Below, one piece after another: positions 47,200 to 56,221 of a stretch of 64,000 nucleotides of DNA. Where the stretch lies: the NCBI RefSeq assembly GCF_009913435.1, contig NZ_CP047895.1:124001-188000 (forward strand). Direction: 5' to 3'. Under the pieces are notes generated by a model that saw only the letters and a list, made by a program, of their open reading frames with translations, had not been told where the DNA came from and searched no databases. A program made the position numbers and the translations under genes. Position 1 is the first letter of the stretch. Every line of letters starts with the position of its first letter. The DNA is from Sphingomonas changnyeongensis. GTDB taxonomy: Bacteria; Pseudomonadota; Alphaproteobacteria; Sphingomonadales; Sphingomonadaceae.

Positions 47200-48044
47200 G
47201 CATGGGCCATCCCCAGGTCAGCGACGATGATTTCGAGCGGTTCCGCGACTATTTCCACCGCGAGACCGGCATCCATTTCGACGCCTCGAAACGCTATTTC
47301 GTCGACAAACGACTGGTCGAGCGGGTGCGCGAAACATCAAGCGGCTCGGCCAAGGCCTATCTGGCGCGGCTGAGCCAGGGCGGCGCGGCGACCGAGCTGC
47401 AGCAGCTGATCAACGCGATGACGGTCAACGAGACCTATTTCCTGCGCGAGGAATATCAGTTCGAGGCGCTGGTTGATTCGGTGCTGCCCGACATCGTCGC
47501 GCGCCGCCGCCACCGGCGGCCGATCCGCATCTGGTGCGTGCCGTCCTCCACCGGCGAAGAGCCTTATTCGGTGGCCATCTATCTGCTCGAACGCTGGCCC
47601 GCGCTCGCCGACTGGGATGTGGAGATCCTGTCGTCGGACATCGACACGGCGGTGCTCGAGCGCGCACGGGCCGGCCGCTATTCCGCCCGCTCGGTCCAGC
47701 ATCTGCCCCGCGCCTGGCTCGCCCGCTATTTCGTGCCGCGCGGCGACGAATATCAGCTGTCGTCGGAAATCCGCGACTCGGTCAGCTTCACGCGCTGCAA
47801 CCTGACCGCGCCGGGCGAAACCCGCGCCTTTCGCGACATCGACGTCATCTTCTGCCGCAACCTGCTGATCTATTTCGACGACCGTTCGCGCCGCATCGCC
47901 GCCGATGCGCTTTACGACGCACTGACGCCGGGCGGCTTCGTCCTGCTCGGCCATTCGGAATCGATGGGGCGCATCTCGTCGCTGTTCAGCCCGCGCAGGC
48001 TGCCGCGCGCGATCGTCCATCAACGGCCGGGGGACGCCGCATGA
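47196..48044 (+). CDS. cheR: Chemotaxis methyltransferase CheR
   Basis: CheR methylates receptor glutamates using S-adenosylmethionine. The 282-residue product has the N-terminal helical domain (about 1-75) and the catalytic domain: NETYFLREEYQFEAL, RIWCVPSSTGEEPYSVAIYL (SAM site), ILSSDIDTAVLERAR, and the DVIFCRNLLIYFD motif followed by LLGHSESM. Overlaps at both ends tie it to the HEAT gene before and the receiver gene after it. Confidence 0.94.
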   Translation: MSMGHPQVSDDDFERFRDYFHRETGIHFDASKRYFVDKRLVERVRETSSGSAKAYLARLSQGGAATELQQLINAMTVNETYFLREEYQFEALVDSVLPDIVARRRHRRPIRIWCVPSSTGEEPYSVAIYLLERWPALADWDVEILSSDIDTAVLERARAGRYSARSVQHLPRAWLARYFVPRGDEYQLSSEIRDSVSFTRCNLTAPGETRAFRDIDVIFCRNLLIYFDDRSRRIAADALYDALTPGGFVLLGHSESMGRISSLFSPRRLPRAIVHQRPGDAA

Positions 48045-48409
48045 ACCCGATCCTCGTCGTCGACGACGCAGCGGTGATCCGCAGCTATTATCGCCAGATC
48101 CTGTCCGGGGCCGGCTATCAGGTCGCGGAAGCGGACAATGGCATCGACGCGCTCGAAACCGCGCTCGCCCAGCCGTGCAGCCTGTGCATCGTCGATGTGA
48201 ACATGCCCCGTCTGGACGGCTTTGCGTTTTTGGAAGCGCTGCGCCGCGAACCCGTCGCCCAGCCGCCGGCGCTGGTCATCACCACCGACAGCGGTGCCGT
48301 CACCGCCGCGCGCTGCCGGCTGAGCGGCGCCAGCGCCTATCTGCCCAAGCCGGTCCGGCCGGAGACTTTGCTCCACCATGTCGCGCTGCTGACCGGGGGA
48401 CGGGCATGA
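48041..48409 (+). CDS. Stand-alone response regulator receiver
   Basis: The 122-residue product is one receiver domain: acidic pair VVDDAAVIR, phospho-Asp D52 in CIVDVNMPRLDGFAF, Thr in VITTDSGAVTA and Lys in AYLPKPVRPE. There is no output domain. Its ATG overlaps the cheR stop and its stop overlaps the cheA start. It is one of two CheY-like proteins in the operon, so one may carry signal and the other act as a phosphate sink. Confidence 0.9.
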   Translation: MNPILVVDDAAVIRSYYRQILSGAGYQVAEADNGIDALETALAQPCSLCIVDVNMPRLDGFAFLEALRREPVAQPPALVITTDSGAVTAARCRLSGASAYLPKPVRPETLLHHVALLTGGRA

Positions 48410-50712
48410 GCCGGCTGCTCGACCAGTTCCTCGCCGAGGCGCAGGACCTGCTGCAGGGGATCGATGCCGGGCTGATGCAGCTTGAGCGCACGCCCGATGA
48501 CGATGCGGCGATGAACGCGCTGTTCCGCTGCGTCCACACGCTCAAGGGCAATAGCGGCCTGTTCGACATGGCCGAGATGACGCGGCTGCTCCACGCCGCC
48601 GAAGACCTGATGGATGCGGTGCGCGGCGGCGTGCTGCCCTTCACGCCGGTGCTTGCCGATCAGCTGCTGCGCGCCGCCGATCTGGTTTCGGCGCTGTGCG
48701 ACCAGGTGGCACAAAGCGGCGACACGCACGGCCCGCGCGGGGACGAGGCGGTGGCGATGGCCGCGACGCTGCGCGCACTGATCGCCCCCGCGTCCCCCGA
48801 ACCGGCAGCCGGGACGTCCGCCCAGTCCACCGCTCCCCCCGCCGATCAGCCCGTCGATCCGCCCGCCGACATCCCGGCCCCGGCGCTGGCGGCGGCGCGC
48901 GACCATGGCGGGGAAGACCCGCTGGTCTTCATCCGCTATCTGCCGAGCGAGCAATGCTATTTCAGCGGCGATGATCCGCTGCGCAATGCCCGCCAGGCAC
49001 CGGGGCGGATCTGGGGACGCATCGTCGCGCCGCAGGACTGGCCGCCGCTGGCCGAGCTTGACGCCTATTGCAACCGGCTGGCGTTCGAACTGGTCTGCGC
49101 GGCCCCGCACGAGGCGCTCAGCCGGCATTTCCGCTATGTCGCCGATCAGGTGTCGCTGATCCCGATCCCGGTGCCCGCTGCCGAGGCGGAACCCGGCCCG
49201 GCCGCCGAACCTTCAGCCGATCTGGCGTCGCTGCTTGCCGACCAGCGCGCGACGCTGCTGGAGGCTGACCGGCCCGACTGGCATGCCGGCCGGGTGCGCG
49301 CGGCGGTGGGCGTGCTGGCGGGCGGGGCGCGGCAGCTTGGGCTTGCCGATCTGGCCGGGCGGCTGCCGGCGCTGGGCGACGCATTTCTGGACAGCGACGA
49401 TCCGGCTGCGCTGATCGAGGCGGCCGACATGCTGATCGCACAGGCGCGGGGCGCGCCGGATGCGGCTGCCACCGGCCCGGACACGCCCTCGGCCGCACCT
49501 CCGGCCGCGGCGGCGCGCGCCGACGAGCCCGTCGCCGCCAGCCGCAGCCTGCGCGTCGATCAGGCACGGATCGACCGGCTGCTCAATCTGGTCGGCGAGA
49601 TGGCGGTGGCGCGCAACGCGCTGCCCTATCTTGCCCGCCATGCCGCGCGGCTGGAGGGCGGCCGGGAGCTGGAGCGCGAGATCAAGGCGCAGCACGCCGC
49701 GATCAGTCGCATCACCGACGAGCTGCAGGGCGCGATCATGCAGATCCGCATGATGCCGGTGGCGCTGGTGTTCGAACGCTTTCCGCGGCTGGTGCGCGAC
49801 CTGTCGCGCCGGCTGGGCAAACAGATCGAGCTGGTGCTGGAGGGCGAGGAGACCGAGGCCGACAAGAACATCGTCGAAAGCATCGCCGACCCGCTGATCC
49901 ACATGGTCCGCAACAGCCTCGATCACGGGCTGGAGATGCCTGAGGAGCGCATCGCCGCCGGCAAGCCCGCAACCGGGCGCATCGCGATCCGCGCGGCGCA
50001 GGAGGGCGACCGCATCCGCATCGAGATCCGCGACGACGGGCGCGGCATCGATCCCGAGCGGGTGCGCGCGCGGGCGGTCGAGCGCGGGCTGATCGCGCCC
50101 GATGCGGCAGCACAGCTCAGCGAGCGCGATGCCGTGCAGCTGGTGTTCCTGCCCGGCTTTTCGACCGCCGCGGCGATTTCGGACCTGTCCGGGCGCGGCG
50201 TGGGCATGGACGTGGTGCGCACGGCGGTCGAGCGGCTGCACGGCGACATCGCGCTCGACAGCGTGCCCGGACGGGGGACGACCGTGCAGATCATGCTGCC
50301 GCTGTCGGTCGCCATCACCCGCGTGCTGGTGATCGAAACCGATGGCCAGCGTTTTGCCGTGCCGGTGGACGCGGTGGTCGAGACGCTGCGGGTGCCCGAA
50401 ACGGCCGTGCAGGGGGTGGGACAGGGGCAGGCCATCGTCCGGCGCGGCCGGATCGTCGCGCTGCGCCCGCTCAATGACGCGCTCGGCATCGCGGCCGCGC
50501 CGCGCCGGAGCGCGGCGGGCGAGCTGGCGATCCTCATCCTCCAGCGCGGGGACGAGCAGATCGGCCTGATCGTCGATGATTTCCGCGAAACGCTCGACGT
50601 CATCCAGAAGCCGCTGGGCGCGATGCTGGCCGGGATCGACATCTATTCGGGCTCGACGCTGATGGGCGACGGCGCGGTTGTCATGGTGCTCAACGCAAGG
50701 AGGCTCGCCTGA
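48406..50712 (+). CDS. cheA: Chemotaxis histidine kinase CheA
   Basis: CheA autophosphorylates and passes phosphate to CheY and CheB. The 768-residue product has an Hpt domain with the phospho-His in CVHTLKGNSGLFDM (H44) and a middle region (about 165-245, DPLVFIRYLPSEQCYFSGDD) unlike the classic P2 domain. A dimerisation helix pair follows (about 390-450, SLRVDQARIDRLLNLVGEMA), then the kinase domain (HMVRNSLDHGLEMPEER, DDGRGIDPERV, LSGRGVGMDVV) and a C-terminal CheW-like domain to residue 768. The next gene begins in its stop (TGATG). Confidence 0.94.
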   Translation: MSRLLDQFLAEAQDLLQGIDAGLMQLERTPDDDAAMNALFRCVHTLKGNSGLFDMAEMTRLLHAAEDLMDAVRGGVLPFTPVLADQLLRAADLVSALCDQVAQSGDTHGPRGDEAVAMAATLRALIAPASPEPAAGTSAQSTAPPADQPVDPPADIPAPALAAARDHGGEDPLVFIRYLPSEQCYFSGDDPLRNARQAPGRIWGRIVAPQDWPPLAELDAYCNRLAFELVCAAPHEALSRHFRYVADQVSLIPIPVPAAEAEPGPAAEPSADLASLLADQRATLLEADRPDWHAGRVRAAVGVLAGGARQLGLADLAGRLPALGDAFLDSDDPAALIEAADMLIAQARGAPDAAATGPDTPSAAPPAAAARADEPVAASRSLRVDQARIDRLLNLVGEMAVARNALPYLARHAARLEGGRELEREIKAQHAAISRITDELQGAIMQIRMMPVALVFERFPRLVRDLSRRLGKQIELVLEGEETEADKNIVESIADPLIHMVRNSLDHGLEMPEERIAAGKPATGRIAIRAAQEGDRIRIEIRDDGRGIDPERVRARAVERGLIAPDAAAQLSERDAVQLVFLPGFSTAAAISDLSGRGVGMDVVRTAVERLHGDIALDSVPGRGTTVQIMLPLSVAITRVLVIETDGQRFAVPVDAVVETLRVPETAVQGVGQGQAIVRRGRIVALRPLNDALGIAAAPRRSAAGELAILILQRGDEQIGLIVDDFRETLDVIQKPLGAMLAGIDIYSGSTLMGDGAVVMVLNARRLA

Positions 50713-50951
50713 TGCCGATCCGGCTGTTCAAGCGCAAAGCCGTGCTGTCGGGCGAGGTCGATGTGGAGACCGCCGAGACGCTGCATGCGTGGCTGATCGA
50801 AGCTCCCGGTCGCACGATCGACCTGGGCGGCTGCACCCATATCCACCCCGCCTGTGTGCAGGTCGTGCTGGCCAGCGGCGCGCCGGTGCTCGCCCTGCCC
50901 GCCGATGCCGATCTGCATGGCTGGCTGGCCCCGCTATTTTCTCCGGACTGA
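50712..50951 (+). CDS. Small STAS domain protein
   Basis: The 79-residue product has the beta-alpha fold pattern of a STAS domain: VLSGEVDVETAETLHAWLIE, RTIDLGGCTHIHPACVQVVL and GAPVLALPADADLHGW. The usual phosphorylatable Ser is replaced in CTHIHPACV, so it may act as a binding partner only. It is between cheA and cheY. STAS proteins are typical of signalling operons with non-flagellar outputs. Confidence 0.75.
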   Translation: MPIRLFKRKAVLSGEVDVETAETLHAWLIEAPGRTIDLGGCTHIHPACVQVVLASGAPVLALPADADLHGWLAPLFSPD

Positions 50952-50962
50952 TAGGACTGCCG

Positions 50963-51334
50963 ATGCCCAAGACCATCCTGATCGTCGATGATTCCGCCAC
51001 CATGCTGATGAGCGTCCGCGCGACGCTGGAAATGAACGGCTATGTCGTCGAAACCGCGGCTGACGGCTGCAAGGCGCTGTCGAAGCTGCGCAGCGGGCTC
51101 AAGGCCGACATGATCATCACCGACATCAACATGCCGCACATGGGCGGGATGGAACTGATCAAGCAGGTGCGCGCCCTGCCGGGCTATCGGTTCAAGCCCA
51201 TCCTGACGCTGACCACCGAAAGCCAGGCCGCCAAGCGCGACGAGGCGCGGCGGCTGGGCGCGACCGGCTGGCTGGTCAAGCCGGTGCCCGGCCCCGAGCT
51301 GCTGGAGGTCGTCCGCCAGGTGATGCCGGGCTGA
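50963..51334 (+). CDS. cheY: CheY-type response regulator
   Basis: The 123-residue product is a receiver domain close to CheY: ILIVDDSATMLMSVRATLEM, phospho-Asp D54 in ADMIITDINMPHMGGMELIK, Thr in ILTLTTESQAAKRDEARRLG and the Lys in ATGWLVKPVPG. It is closer to CheY than the first receiver and is the likely output protein. It starts 11 bases behind the STAS stop. Confidence 0.92.
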   Translation: MPKTILIVDDSATMLMSVRATLEMNGYVVETAADGCKALSKLRSGLKADMIITDINMPHMGGMELIKQVRALPGYRFKPILTLTTESQAAKRDEARRLGATGWLVKPVPGPELLEVVRQVMPG

Positions 51335-51342
51335 CACGCGGG

Positions 51343-52600
51343 ATGCCGCCAATGCCCCGCCCCCGACACCCGCAGAGCGGACCACCGCGCCCCCGGCATG
51401 CCGCCGGCACCGCCGCAGCCGCGCTGCTGGTGACGGCGGCGGCCGCGCTGCTGGGCGGATGGCTGGCCGGCGGCTGGGGGCGGCGCTGGCGCTGGGCGAG
51501 GCGGCGGCGCTGCTGGGCGTGGCGGCACGCAGGCGGCCCGACAGGCAGGCGGCGGAGACCGTTTCCGCTGCGGCCGCACCGCCGTTCGCGCACGACATGG
51601 CCGATCCGGTGGAAGCGCCGCCGGCCACGGTCGAGGCCGATCTGCCGCCCCCTGCCCCGGTGCCGGCCCCGGCGGGGATCGATGCCGGCGAACTGATCCG
51701 CTATCTCGACACGCTGCGCGGCCAGATTGCCGGTGTGCAGGGCGATGCCGAAACCGGGGTGATGGCGATCATCGATCAGGCAACGCGGCTCAATGGCAGT
51801 TCGGCCGAGCAGCAGGCGCGGCTCAGCCGGTCGGTCGCCGATGGCGAGGCGCTGCTGCGTGCCGCCGCCCGGCCCGATCACATCATCCAGTCGCTGACCG
51901 CGATCCTCGACCGGCGCGCCAGCGACCTGTCGGCCAATCATCAGCGGCTGGAATCGCTGGCCGAAGGCACGGCCCGGCTGCGGCCGGCTGCGGACGAGAT
52001 CGCCAAGATTTCGGACCGGGCAGTGCTGCTGTCGTTCAACGCCGCGGTCGAGGCCGGGCGTGCGGGCGCTGCCGGCGGGTCGTTCGGCGTGGTCGCCGAC
52101 CAGGTCCGCGCACTGGCCGAATCGATCGCCTCGGTCGCCAAGACGCTGGGCAGCGAGCTGGACCTGATCGCACAGCGGATGCGCGAGGAGCTGCTGCGCG
52201 CCCGGCCCGATCCGGGGCGGGCGATGCCGACGTCGCCCGGCTGATGGCGGAACTGGGCGCGCTGCACGAGGAGGTGAACCGCAGCGGCCACACGCTGATC
52301 GGCCTGATCCGCGAAGCGGGCGGCAGCCATGCCCAGCTGACCGAGGGGCTGGCGCATATTCTGGGGGCGGTGCAGTTCCACGACATCATCCGCCAGCGGC
52401 TGGACCATGTCACCGAGGCGCTCGACGAGCTTGAGGCGCATCTGACGACGCCCGACGCCGGAGCCGGGCCAAGCCTTGCCGACCGGCTCGAGACGCTTCG
52501 CGCGCGCTATGTGATGGAAAGCGAAAGGCTGGCCCATGCCGCCCCGCCGGCCACCGTCCACACGCCCGAACCGGCGATGCCCCGCGTCCAGCTGTTCTGA
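51343..52600 (+). CDS. Membrane MCP-like protein with C-terminal DxxxQ helix, broken by two missing bases
   Basis: With one G added at 51476-51480 and one at about 52214-52217 a 419-residue protein results. It has two short N-terminal membrane helices (about 23-65), a Pro/Ala linker, and a short MCP signalling hairpin: ISDRAVLLSFNAAVEAGRAG then FGVVADQVRALAESIASVAK. The C-terminal helix is HILGAVQFHDIIRQRLDHVT. The D-x-x-x-Q in that helix resembles the catalytic pattern of CheZ phosphatase (QDLTGQ), but homology is not shown. It closes the chemosensory operon. Confidence 0.72.
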
Positions 52601-52602
52601 CC

Positions 52603-52637
52603 GGCGGCGGCCGGCAGGGCAGACCCCGGCCGCCGCC
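52603..52637. terminator. Bidirectional terminator at the end of the chemosensory operon
   Basis: GGCGGCGGCCGG (52603-52614) and CCGGCCGCCGCC (52626-52637) form a 12-bp stem with an 11-base loop. It lies between the convergent MCP and autotransporter genes. The stem is very stable, but no T-run is present, so its terminator role is inferred. Confidence 0.5.
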
Positions 52638-52645
52638 GCCTGGGT

Positions 52646-54646
52646 TCAAAAGCGCATCGCCACCTGCAGCGACCACAGGCCACCCCCCTTTGCCGGCCCC
52701 GCAACCGCGCGCACATAGCGGGCCGACAGGCTGAGGCCGGTGCGCGTCTCCAGCCTGATCCCGCCGCCCGCATCGATGGTGTCGCGGGCCGACTGGCGGC
52801 TGGCGGTGGTCGCGGGCAGGGCAATGTTGCCCGCCAGCGCAGAGGTCAGCACATGCCCCCCGCCGGCCAGATTGATCCGGCTGTCCAGCTCCGCAAAGGG
52901 CGCGATGGTCAGCGCGTCACCGGCGGCGGTGATCCGCCACGATGCCTCCATCCGCGACTCAATGCCCCAGCGCGCGAGCCTCTGGCGGGCATAGGCAAGC
53001 GCCAGCCCGTCGGCCGCCGTCTCCTCGAAACCGCCCAGCCGCACCTGCTCATAGACGATCCGGCTGCGGACAGCGGCGGTCAGCGGCCCGGCCGCAATCC
53101 CGCTGGCATAGCCGAGCGTCGCGGCCAGATGCCGGCCGCGCGTCCGCCCGCGCGCGACGAGGCCGGGCAGCCCGGTTTCGCGGCGAATATCGGTCAGCTC
53201 TGGACGGGCATAGCTGATGCTCGCCTCGATCGCGCCCACCGGCAGCGCCCAGCCGGCAAAACCGCTGACCGCAAACCCGCGCGACCGCGCCAGCCCACCA
53301 TCTGCAAACATCGTCCGCCCCTGCGTCCAGCCGACCGACAGGCCGGCATTGCCGCGCCCGAGGCGCGCATCCAGCCCGATCAGCCCGCCTTGCGCCCGGA
53401 TGCGGCTGCTCTCGCCGCCCGCCGGACCGGCAAAGCGCCCGCGCTCGATCAGCGGCGCGGCGAACAGGCGCACGCCGCGATCGGCACCTGACAGACCAGG
53501 GGCCCGGGCGGCATCGCTCAGCGCGCGCAGCCGTGCCGCCTGGGCGATGGCGAGATCGGGCAGCTGCGCGGTCTGCGCGGCGGCGGCACCCGAGGCCCCG
53601 TCCAGCGTCGCCTGGACCCAGCGGGCATAAAGCGCGTGGCCGCTGCCGCTCAGATGATTGCTGTCAAACCAGACGAACCGGTCCTGCGCGGCGGTATCGG
53701 GCGCGCACAGCCGGCCATCGGCATCGATGCAGGCCCGGTCGAGCGGCGCGAGCCCGAGCGCCCCGTGATTGGCGGCCAGCCAGTCGAAAAAGGCCTGCTG
53801 GCGGATCAGCACGATGTTGGTGCCGGCGGGCAAATCGCCGCGCATGTCAGCGAGCGTCATCGCGAGCGCGTCATTCACGCCGCCGACAATGCCGGTGAGC
53901 GCGGCGCGCAGCGGTGCCAGCTCCGCACCCGCGACCATCGGCAGATACTGGACCGGGGCGACCTCGGCGACGGCCAAGGTGCGCGCACCCAGCCCGGCCA
54001 GCCGGCGGACATGGCCCGAAGCCGCGCTGACGATATCGCCGCCAATCGCCTCGGGTGCATCGCCTTCGGCCAGCCGCAGCAGATCATTGGTGCCGGCCTG
54101 GATGACGAACAGGTCGTCCGCCGCCGGCCGGATCCGGCCCCCAGCGACCAGGGCAGCAAACTGGTCGATCTGCACGGTCACGCCGCTCGGCAGCACGTCG
54201 GGCTCGCCGCGCGCGGTCATGTGCGCGCCCGACACGGCAAAGTTGATGCCCCGGCCCGGTACTGCCGGCCCCGCTGCCAGCAGCGGCGCGACCGGCCGCC
54301 CCAGCCGTTCGGCCCAGACCGGGCCGTTCGAATCGCGGCACAGGTCATCGGGGCAGAAATAGCCGGGCCGGTCGGCCGCGCGCTCGCCGCGCAGCCGGGC
54401 GAGATTGCCCTGATCGGAATCCGAATCCCCGAACACGTAAAGCACGCCAGACGGCCCGGCAGCGGCCACGGGCCCGGCGATGGGCAGCCCCAGCATCGCC
54501 GCGCCAAGCAGGGCGATGCGGCGGACTGGGCGGCGGACTGGGCTGGGCACGGGGCGACGGACGGGGCGGTCGAACGCCGGAACAGCTCGGGACGCGACGG
54601 CGGCGGCACGGGCGGGCAGGTGACGAGAAAGCGGTGCGGAAAACAT
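52646..54646 (-). CDS. GDSL-esterase autotransporter, EstA-like
   Basis: The protein is a type V secreted esterase: an SGNH-fold passenger displayed by a C-terminal beta-barrel. The 666-residue product has a long basic start with a signal-like helix (about 44-62, ALLGAAMLGLPIAGPVAAA), block I FGDSDSDQGNLARL (nucleophile Ser), block III IQAGTNDLL and block V WFDSNHLSGSGH. The barrel starts near residue 400 and ends in the aromatic WSLQVAMRF needed for barrel assembly. The start at 54646 is chosen; the frame is open for 72 bases more upstream. Host lipids or environmental esters are possible substrates. Confidence 0.87.
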   Translation of the reverse strand: MFSAPLSRHLPARAAAVASRAVPAFDRPVRRPVPSPVRRPVRRIALLGAAMLGLPIAGPVAAAGPSGVLYVFGDSDSDQGNLARLRGERAADRPGYFCPDDLCRDSNGPVWAERLGRPVAPLLAAGPAVPGRGINFAVSGAHMTARGEPDVLPSGVTVQIDQFAALVAGGRIRPAADDLFVIQAGTNDLLRLAEGDAPEAIGGDIVSAASGHVRRLAGLGARTLAVAEVAPVQYLPMVAGAELAPLRAALTGIVGGVNDALAMTLADMRGDLPAGTNIVLIRQQAFFDWLAANHGALGLAPLDRACIDADGRLCAPDTAAQDRFVWFDSNHLSGSGHALYARWVQATLDGASGAAAAQTAQLPDLAIAQAARLRALSDAARAPGLSGADRGVRLFAAPLIERGRFAGPAGGESSRIRAQGGLIGLDARLGRGNAGLSVGWTQGRTMFADGGLARSRGFAVSGFAGWALPVGAIEASISYARPELTDIRRETGLPGLVARGRTRGRHLAATLGYASGIAAGPLTAAVRSRIVYEQVRLGGFEETAADGLALAYARQRLARWGIESRMEASWRITAAGDALTIAPFAELDSRINLAGGGHVLTSALAGNIALPATTASRQSARDTIDAGGGIRLETRTGLSLSARYVRAVAGPAKGGGLWSLQVAMRF

Positions 54647-54805
54647 GATGGGCAGATCCGGTGGTTGCTGACCGGCCTGTTGTGCGCGCCCGGCGGCCGC
54701 CGCGTCGTCCAGCCCCATCGGCGCGGACGTGCCGGGCGTCCGCGCCGATCGGCCCGGACCCCGCTGCGCCCCACCGTTGCGCCTTAGTTGCGCGTCAGCC
54801 GCGCG

Positions 54806-56032
54806 TCAGGCGGCGCGGCCGCCCGCCTGGCGGCGATAGGCGGAGGGGGTTTCCCCGGTCACGCGGCGAAAGGCGGCGTTGAACGTCGATTTGGCATTGA
54901 AGCCGACCTGTTCGGCGATGGCGAGGATATTGTCCTCGCTGGCCGCAAGCGCCCGGCACGCCGCCTCGACGCGCCAGCGATTGACATAGTCGTAAAAGCT
55001 GGTGCCGCCGCGCATGTTGAGCGCCTGGCTGAGATAATGGGGTTTGACGCCGCAGCGTTCGGCAAGGGCCTGCAACGTCAGGAACGGATCGGCCCAGGGC
55101 CGCTCGGCGGCCATCACCGCATCCAGCCGGTCGAGAATGCGGGCGCAACTGTCATCGTCCAGCCCCGACCGGGCATAGGCACCGGCATCGGCGATGGTCG
55201 CAGCACCGGCATCGCCGGCCGCCGGCAGGGGAGCGTCGTCCCCCGCCTCAGGCGGCAGCAGGTCGCGCGCCCAGACCGGCACGGGATCGCCCTGCTGCAG
55301 GCCGAACAGGGCAAGGCCGATCAGGATCGCGACCTCGACCAGCGCCGCCATGTCGTCGCCCAGCAGCGACCGGTCGGCAAACAGCGCCAGCAGGCTGTCC
55401 GCCAGCTCGACCGCGAACGCCGCCAGCAGGAACAGCAGAAACCCGTCGAGCCAGCGCAGCTCGACCCCGCTGGTGTTGGACAAGAGCGCGCGCATCCGCC
55501 GGCGATGCGCGGCCAGCCGCCGGATCGTCGCCACCGCCGACACGGCCAGCGCCGCCAGCCAGCCGAGCACGAACAGGGTCAGCCCCGCAATCGCGGGCAG
55601 CAGCCCGTCCGCCGCCGGCAGCCGCCCGTCGACCAGAATGGCATGGCGCACCGCGCCGTCGAGCCGCAGCAGCGGCACCAGCGCAAGGATGGCGACGCCC
55701 CACAGCGTGAGCGGCACGCGCAGCGACCGCCAGTGCCCCGCACTGGGAGCCAGCGTCGCGCTGCGCACATAAAGCCAGGGCGCGAGCGGAAAGAGCGGCC
55801 AGACCAGCAGCACATAGCCTGCAAACGCACCGTGGCGGGCAGGGCTGGCAAGCGCCAGCGCGGAATCGGCCAGATCGAGGGTGAACACCAGCAGCAGCGC
55901 CGCCAGCGCGAGCAGCGGCCCGCGTCGCTGGCGGCCCGACGGACCGAGCAGCCGCGCCGCCACCAGCGCCAGGCTCAGCCCGCCGCCGCCCGCGCCCATC
56001 AGCACGATGATCAACTCCGGCGTCGTGCCCAT
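54806..56032 (-). CDS. Membrane-anchored AraC-family regulator
   Basis: The 408-residue product has seven hydrophobic helices in the first 250 residues (starting TPELIIVLMGAGGGGLSLAL), then a cytoplasmic AraC DNA-binding domain (about 305-400) with LQALAERCGVKPHYLSQALN and ILAIAEQVGFNAKSTFNAAF and the C-terminal TGETPSAYRR. Integral-membrane AraC proteins act on promoters while sensing an external or membrane signal. It follows the second TonB receptor gene on the same strand with 189 bases between, so it probably controls that receptor. Confidence 0.87.
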   Translation of the reverse strand: MGTTPELIIVLMGAGGGGLSLALVAARLLGPSGRQRRGPLLALAALLLVFTLDLADSALALASPARHGAFAGYVLLVWPLFPLAPWLYVRSATLAPSAGHWRSLRVPLTLWGVAILALVPLLRLDGAVRHAILVDGRLPAADGLLPAIAGLTLFVLGWLAALAVSAVATIRRLAAHRRRMRALLSNTSGVELRWLDGFLLFLLAAFAVELADSLLALFADRSLLGDDMAALVEVAILIGLALFGLQQGDPVPVWARDLLPPEAGDDAPLPAAGDAGAATIADAGAYARSGLDDDSCARILDRLDAVMAAERPWADPFLTLQALAERCGVKPHYLSQALNMRGGTSFYDYVNRWRVEAACRALAASEDNILAIAEQVGFNAKSTFNAAFRRVTGETPSAYRRQAGGRAA

Positions 56033-56221
56033 GACCCGCTGCCCACCCCTTCCCCCGGCAGACCTTGCGGGCCCGCCATCGCTCACGGGGCCGGGTTGCG
56101 TCGCCGGGATGACAGTATCGTGACAGCACATGCCCGCGCCCGCCGCGTGCGGCAACACGGGCGGGCGCGGACTGGTCAGAGGTGGCGGGGGAGCGAAGCC
56201 TCCGCTCCCCCGAACATCGGA

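Noticed and set aside
41946..52600. Flagellar chemotaxis cluster
   Set aside because: No flagellar, motor or CheD genes occur in or around the operon, so a flagellar link is not supported by this window.
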